A stretch of 64,000 bases of DNA from Gordonia sp. SL306. GTDB lineage: Bacteria; Actinomycetota; Actinomycetes; Mycobacteriales; Mycobacteriaceae. A program made the translations under genes and the position numbers. Of the stretch, positions 60,331 to 64,000 are shown piece by piece; the stretch's first letter is position 1, and each line of letters opens with the position of its first letter. The notes beneath the pieces were generated by a model, which was not told the DNA's origin, ran no database searches, and worked only from the letters and a program-made list of their open reading frames with translations. The stretch covers positions 4,402,001 to 4,466,000 of the forward strand of contig NZ_CP113063.1 in NCBI RefSeq assembly GCF_026625785.1, written 5' to 3'.

Positions 60331-60825
60331 ATGAGTCAGCCATCGGGCTGGTATCCCGACCCGCAGCGGCAGACGTTGCAACGCTACTGGGACGGCGAGC
60401 AGTGGACCGACCAGGTGAAGTCGACGAAGAAGGGCCCGAACTGGCGCTACCTTCTAGCCATCGGGGTGATCGTCGTCGCGGTGATCGTGGTCGCGAGTAT
60501 CGCGGGCGGGGGAGGCGATGACGGCGACAGCTCGGCGAGCCCGCCGCCGACCACGACGACCAACCTGGCCGCGGACCGGACATCGCAGGCGACGGTACTC
60601 GCGGCGGCCGAGAAGCTGTGCGCGGACATGATGCGCGAGAAGTTCGTCGACCCCGACGCCGACTTCGGCAACTGGAAGATCACCGCCGAGAATCCGGCAG
60701 GCACCACGCCGCCGTCGTGGCGGGTGTTCGGTCAGATGAGCACCGGGTCGACGCCGCGCGGCTTCTACTGTGACGTCGCGTGGCAGGCGGCGGCCGACAA
60801 CTATCACGCCGAACTCGTGGGGTAG
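60331..60825 (+). CDS. DUF2510 membrane protein of the element
   Basis: 164 residues. Residues 1-28 are a DUF2510 domain (GWYPDPQRQTLQRYWDGEQW), then one membrane helix at about 41-60 (LLAIGVIVVAVIVVASIA). A Ser/Pro/Thr linker leads to an outside domain with two Cys (EKLCADMM, FYCDVAW) that could bond. aggag stands before the ATG. Three bases separate it from the integrase start. Membrane proteins between repressor and integrase often act in superinfection exclusion; that is a hypothesis. Confidence 0.78.
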   Translation: MSQPSGWYPDPQRQTLQRYWDGEQWTDQVKSTKKGPNWRYLLAIGVIVVAVIVVASIAGGGGDDGDSSASPPPTTTTNLAADRTSQATVLAAAEKLCADMMREKFVDPDADFGNWKITAENPAGTTPPSWRVFGQMSTGSTPRGFYCDVAWQAAADNYHAELVG

Positions 60826-60828
60826 GTC

Positions 60829-61968
60829 ATGGCGTCGATCAAGAAGTATTCGACGGCGGCCGGCGACCGCTACCGGGTGCGCTACCGCAAACCCGACGGC
60901 ACGCAGACCGATCGGCGGGGCTTCGCGACGAAGAAGGCCGCCGAGGTGTGGGCGGCGGACAATACGGTGTCCCTCAACGCGGGCACCTGGGTTGATCCGC
61001 GGCACGGTAAGACGACGGTGGGGGAGCTGGGCGAGGAGTGGTTGGCGCGGCGCTCGAGGCTCAAGCGTTCGGCCCGCCAACGGCTGGTGACGACGTGGGA
61101 GGTGCGGGTGAAACCGCGCTGGGAGCACACGCCGATCGCCGACATCCGGCCGACGCAGGTGCAGGCGTGGTTGGACGGGCTGACGATCGTTCCGAAGCGC
61201 GACGATGCCGAGCCCCGGGCGTTGGGGGCCACCGGGGTGATCTACGCCCACCAGGTGCTCAACGGCATCCTCGCCGATGCGGTGCGGGATCGGATGCTGA
61301 CGGCGAATCCGTGTAGCGGGATGACGCTGCCGCGTAAGGGGCAGAAGCGCAAGGTGTATTTGACGCATGAGACGTTGCATCGGTTTGTCGACGAGGTGGC
61401 GGCGGGGTCGGTGGATGCGCAGGCGCGGTCGGTGCTGGTGTTGACGCTCGGCTACACGGGCTTGCGGTGGGGTGAGGCGACGGGGCTGCGGGTGCGCGGG
61501 GTGAATGCGCTACGTCGGCGGCTGGTGATCCGCGACAACGCGGTGGAGGTGAACGGGGAGATCGAGGTGGGCACGACGAAGGGCCATCGTGAGCGTACGG
61601 TGCCGGTGCCTGAGTTCCTGATGGCGCGGATCGTGGAGCAGTGCGAGGGCAAGGGGCCTGACGATCTGGTGTGGGCGCATCCCGGTGGCGGGTATCTGCC
61701 GTTGCCGCCGTACACGCGCGGCTGGTGGCAGCAGGCGGTGAAGCGGGCGGAGATTCCGCGGATCACGCCGCACGATCTGCGGCACACGGCGGCCTCGTTG
61801 GCGGTGTCGGCGGGGGCGAATGTGAAGGCGCTGCAGAAGATGTTGGGGCATGTGTCGGCGGCGATGACGCTGGACGTGTATGCCGATCTGTTCGATGACG
61901 ATCTCGATGATGTGTCGCGGCGGCTGGATGAAGCTGTGGGCAGGATGTGGGCAAACGGGGGTGTTTAG
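60829..61968 (+). CDS. int: tyrosine-recombinase integrase
   Basis: A 379-residue integrase. The N-terminal arm-binding domain (SIKKYSTAAGDRYRVRYR) is followed by the core-binding domain (about residues 60-165) and the catalytic domain. The first Arg is in GYTGLRWGEATGL, the His-x-x-Arg in ITPHDLRHTAASLA, the second His in LGHVSAAMT, and the nucleophile Tyr in LDVYADLF. All are present, so it should be active. It lies 25 bases before attR, and its last codons contain one 19-bp candidate arm site. Confidence 0.95.
   Translation: MASIKKYSTAAGDRYRVRYRKPDGTQTDRRGFATKKAAEVWAADNTVSLNAGTWVDPRHGKTTVGELGEEWLARRSRLKRSARQRLVTTWEVRVKPRWEHTPIADIRPTQVQAWLDGLTIVPKRDDAEPRALGATGVIYAHQVLNGILADAVRDRMLTANPCSGMTLPRKGQKRKVYLTHETLHRFVDEVAAGSVDAQARSVLVLTLGYTGLRWGEATGLRVRGVNALRRRLVIRDNAVEVNGEIEVGTTKGHRERTVPVPEFLMARIVEQCEGKGPDDLVWAHPGGGYLPLPPYTRGWWQQAVKRAEIPRITPHDLRHTAASLAVSAGANVKALQKMLGHVSAAMTLDVYADLFDDDLDDVSRRLDEAVGRMWANGGV
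61935..61953. repeat. 19-bp repeat inside the right end, candidate integrase arm site
   Basis: tgtgggcaggatgtgggca, partner of 50664-50682 (18 of 19 match). It lies within the integrase coding region, encoding part of VGRMWAN. Confidence 0.5.
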
Positions 61969-61993
61969 GCTGGTTGACCTGCCTGTTTGGGGT

Positions 61994-62018
61994 GGTTCAA
62001 GTCCCGCCTCGCGCACCA
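61994..62018 (+). other. attR core, 25 bp
   Basis: Exact copy of the tRNA-Leu 3' end at 50537-50561, without the rest of the tRNA gene. Marks the right end of the element. Confidence 0.93.
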
Positions 62019-62019
62019 C

Positions 62020-62187
62020 TCAGCGACGGTCCTGGCGCCTCATGTCGTCGGACGTCGTTTCCTGATGCTCGTCGTGCTTCTCATTGACGTCTCGCAGGCG
62101 GACCATGCGGCCCACGATGAGTGCCACGACGACGGCAATCGTCACCCAGACGGTGACCAGGATTGCGACGATCAACCACGTGGACAT
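62020..62187 (-). CDS. small single-pass membrane protein
   Basis: 55 residues from the ATG at 62187. One hydrophobic helix of about 25 residues (LIVAILVTVWVTIAVVVALIV) is followed by a charged tail. It ends two bases from attR, so it would flank tRNA-Leu in the empty site. The function is unknown. Confidence 0.6.
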   Translation of the reverse strand: MSTWLIVAILVTVWVTIAVVVALIVGRMVRLRDVNEKHDEHQETTSDDMRRQDRR

Positions 62188-62254
62188 ACCCCACGGTACG
62201 CACAGGGGGTGTCCGATCGACAAGTTCTCCTGCATACAGCGCTGCGGTGGGTGC

Positions 62255-62317
62255 CTGCGCACGATGGGCGGGAAACTGCGCACGATGGACGGGGAAGTGC
62301 GCCCGCTCGGCGACGAC
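62255..62317. repeat. three 21-bp tandem repeats
   Basis: Units at 62255-62275, 62276-62296 and 62297-62317: ctgcgcacgatgggcgggaa-type, ending with gtgcgcccgctcggcgacga. Same period and core as the clusters near 32.1 and 49.6 kb. They lie just past the 3' end of the oxidoreductase gene. Confidence 0.7.
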
Positions 62318-62328
62318 GGGCATGGCCC

Positions 62329-63354
62329 TCATTCGTCCGGGAACGCGATCCCGATCTCTGCACGAATGCGGTCCATCACCTCGAGGGTAGCGACCACGTC
62401 CGCGGACGGATGGATGGCGGAGTCGACGGCGCCGTCGACGATCCGTCGCGCCGCATCGGCGGCCGAGAAGTGCAGCCCGTCCTCATGGGATGCCGGCTCC
62501 TCCTCATGGACCAGCGGTTCACCGGTCCGCGGCACCAGCCGGAACGGCCCCGGCTGGTAGAACGGCCCGGGTAGCTCCAGGTACCCACCCTCACCTGCGA
62601 CGGATGCGGTGGTCGGCGTGTCGGCCAGGATCGTCGTCGAGACGAGGGACTGGCTGCCGTCGCGATGGCCCAGGGTGGCCGAGATCTGGCCGTTGAGTTC
62701 GTGATTCGCGGCTACGCCGATCGCCGACACGGTATGCACCTCACCGAGGACCCACTGGGCGAAGGCCACCGGGTAGGTGCCCAGGTCCAGCATCGGGCCG
62801 CCCGCGAGCGTCGGATCGTAGATTCGGTGGTCGGTGGTGAAGTACTCGCCGTGATCGGCGGCCACGGTGCGCAGCGTCCCCAGTGTCCCGTCGTCCAGGA
62901 GTTGGCGGATCACATCGAACTTCGGTAGGAACCGCGTCCACATCGCCTCGCCCGCGAACACCCCGGCTGCGTGGGCGGTCGCGAAGACCTCGCGCGCCTG
63001 GGCGGCGTTGATCCCGGCAGGCTTCTCGATGAGGACGTGCCTGCCGGCCGCGATCGCCTCCAGCGCGCACCGATGATGCTGCGGATGGGGCGTGCTGACG
63101 TAGACGATGTCGACATCCGGATCGCCGAGGAGCGCTTCGTAACCGGCGTGTGCGGTGGGAACGCCCATACGCCTGGCGAACTCGTCGGCACGATCCGCCG
63201 ATCGGGATCCGACCGCGACGACCCTCTGACCGGTGTGCTTGTGCAGCGCCCCGACGAAGCGCTGCGCGATCCAGCCCGGTCCCATGATTCCCCAGCGCAG
63301 TGAGGGCGCCGTCGATGGGTCGAGCGTTCGGGGTGCCGGCAGGTGCCCTGGCAC
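62329..63354 (-). CDS. Gfo/Idh/MocA-family oxidoreductase
   Basis: A 341-residue NAD(P)-dependent sugar or cyclitol dehydrogenase. The Rossmann fold opens with WGIMGPGWIAQRFV at about residue 21. VYVSTPHPQHHRCALEAIAAG and the EKPAGIN signature (catalytic Lys) follow near residue 95. It probably oxidises an inositol or sugar derivative. It directly follows an isomerase/epimerase gene, so both likely act in one carbohydrate pathway. The substrate cannot be told. Confidence 0.87.
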   Translation of the reverse strand: MPGHLPAPRTLDPSTAPSLRWGIMGPGWIAQRFVGALHKHTGQRVVAVGSRSADRADEFARRMGVPTAHAGYEALLGDPDVDIVYVSTPHPQHHRCALEAIAAGRHVLIEKPAGINAAQAREVFATAHAAGVFAGEAMWTRFLPKFDVIRQLLDDGTLGTLRTVAADHGEYFTTDHRIYDPTLAGGPMLDLGTYPVAFAQWVLGEVHTVSAIGVAANHELNGQISATLGHRDGSQSLVSTTILADTPTTASVAGEGGYLELPGPFYQPGPFRLVPRTGEPLVHEEEPASHEDGLHFSAADAARRIVDGAVDSAIHPSADVVATLEVMDRIRAEIGIAFPDE

Positions 63355-63355
63355 G

Positions 63356-64000
63356 TCAGCTCCGGTACTTGTCGACGTAGTCGGTCATGGTCGCCAGCTG
63401 ATACCGCGAGACGTCACTCGCGTTCTCGTTCTCGGCGAAGACACTGGACACCATGACCGTGTCGTCACGGTTGTAGAAGCCGATCTCGCCGAGCGTGCCG
63501 AAGAACTCCTCCCAGTTCACGTCGCCGTCACCGATCTTCAGGTGCTGGTGCACACGGACCGCGTTTCCGGGCGGGTTGGTGATGTACCGAAGACCATGTG
63601 ACGCATGGTGATCCATTGTGTCGGCGACGTGGACCAACCGCAGCATGTCGCCGGCGGTGGTCATGATCTCGGCCATGTTGCCACCCATGTGGAAGGAGTG
63701 GCAGGCCACAAAAACCAGACCGACGTTCTTCGAGTTGATCCCGCGGATCATCCGGATGGCGGCCAGCCCATCCTCGACGAAATCGTCGGGGTGTGGGTCG
63801 ATCCGGACGTCGACGCCCTCACGCTCGATGATCGGTACCAGTTCCTCCATCGAACGGAAGAAGGCCCGCTCGGATTCCTCCGGCTTCTCGGGGCGCCCGG
63901 AGAACTCGGTGTTCATCACGTTGACGCCCAGATCGATGGTGATCTGGATGGCCCGCTTCCAGTACCGGACGGCGGCTTCACGAGCATCCTCATCCGGGCC
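63356..64000 (-). CDS. sugar phosphate isomerase/epimerase, 3' part (continues past window)
   Basis: The C-terminal 214 codons of a xylose-isomerase-like TIM-barrel protein. The frame is open to the window edge, with RYWKRAIQITIDLGVNVMNTEF just inside it. Metal-site-like segments are DVRIDPHPDDF, VFVACHSFHMGG and VRVHQHLKIGDGDVNW. One base separates it from the oxidoreductase. It may be an IolE/IolI/IolH-type enzyme of inositol or rare-sugar use. The 5' end is not visible. Confidence 0.85.
   Translation of the reverse strand, partial: GPDEDAREAAVRYWKRAIQITIDLGVNVMNTEFSGRPEKPEESERAFFRSMEELVPIIEREGVDVRIDPHPDDFVEDGLAAIRMIRGINSKNVGLVFVACHSFHMGGNMAEIMTTAGDMLRLVHVADTMDHHASHGLRYITNPPGNAVRVHQHLKIGDGDVNWEEFFGTLGEIGFYNRDDTVMVSSVFAENENASDVSRYQLATMTDYVDKYRS

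Noticed and set aside
60068..60334. Plus-strand frame of 88 codons in the element control region
   Set aside because: Poor codon use and unusual composition, with no ribosome binding site; promoter-like signals fit better.
59531..60825. Toxin-antitoxin pair formed by the XRE protein and the DUF2510 protein
   Set aside because: They are 400 bases apart and the second is a membrane protein with no toxin fold; a repressor role fits the divergent layout better.

Overview
The window is high-GC actinobacterial DNA from a mycolic-acid organism, most likely Gordonia or a close relative. Three things point there. The gene order from about 24.9 to 50.4 kb closely follows the Mycobacterium tuberculosis block Rv1321 (nucS) to Rv1343c (lprD), as I remember that map. 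The CysO/Mec/CysM cysteine pathway is present. The integrated phage element encodes LysB, the enzyme that cuts the mycolyl-arabinogalactan ester, and LGFP cell-wall repeats. The genus is an inference; the order-level placement is firm. Several genes start with GTG and many neighbours overlap by 1-4 bases, so translational coupling is common.

Layout. 1-2335: 3' part of a 23S rRNA gene, the 5S gene and a strong terminator. 2368-5686: alpha/beta hydrolase, APC permease and UspA-type protein. 6046-9300: a SnoaL-FMO fusion and a divergent GAF-domain regulator, separated by a 17-bp inverted repeat. 9460-18403: a minus-strand run of putrescine oxidase, agmatine deiminase, N-carbamoylputrescine amidase, a second APC permease, succinate-semialdehyde-type dehydrogenase, GABA aminotransferase and a second UspA protein. 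It faces a PucR-family regulator (18554-20077), a short NAD-glutamate dehydrogenase and a glutaminase-STAS fusion. Together these could carry agmatine through putrescine and GABA to succinate and handle the released nitrogen.

24914-50398: housekeeping block with nucS, methylmalonyl-CoA epimerase, thiolase, a thioredoxin-TPR protein, glgB-glgE, dinG, pncA-pncB, then a long plus-strand series clpS, DUF2017, P1 peptidase, mec-cysO-cysM, rhomboid, murI, a cAMP-phosphodiesterase-like MBL protein, rph and rdgB. A glycosyltransferase, a DUF3817 gene and lprD follow on the minus strand. Two oddities lie here. ClpS carries an N-terminal extension of 27-bp tandem repeats, and murI has no ATG, GTG or TTG in frame before its catalytic motif.

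50477-62018: tRNA-Leu(TAG) with an 11.5-kb integrated element bounded by perfect 25-bp copies of the tRNA 3' end. It keeps the tail-tip and lysis genes of a siphovirus (gp37-like fragment, LysA, four small overlapping genes, LysB, glycine-rich tail proteins) plus an XRE-type regulator, a DUF2510 membrane protein and a tyrosine integrase. It has no terminase, portal, capsid or tape-measure gene. A reading-frame junction near 59.28 kb looks like a deletion scar. This is the most unusual locus: a deleted prophage, or a domesticated or satellite-like lysis and adhesion cassette.

62020-64000: a small membrane protein, a Gfo/Idh/MocA oxidoreductase and the 3' part of a sugar-phosphate isomerase/epimerase that runs off the window. 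A 21-bp tandem repeat family occurs at three intergenic sites (32.1, 49.6 and 62.3 kb), and a second REP-like family at two (9.4 and 44.5 kb).
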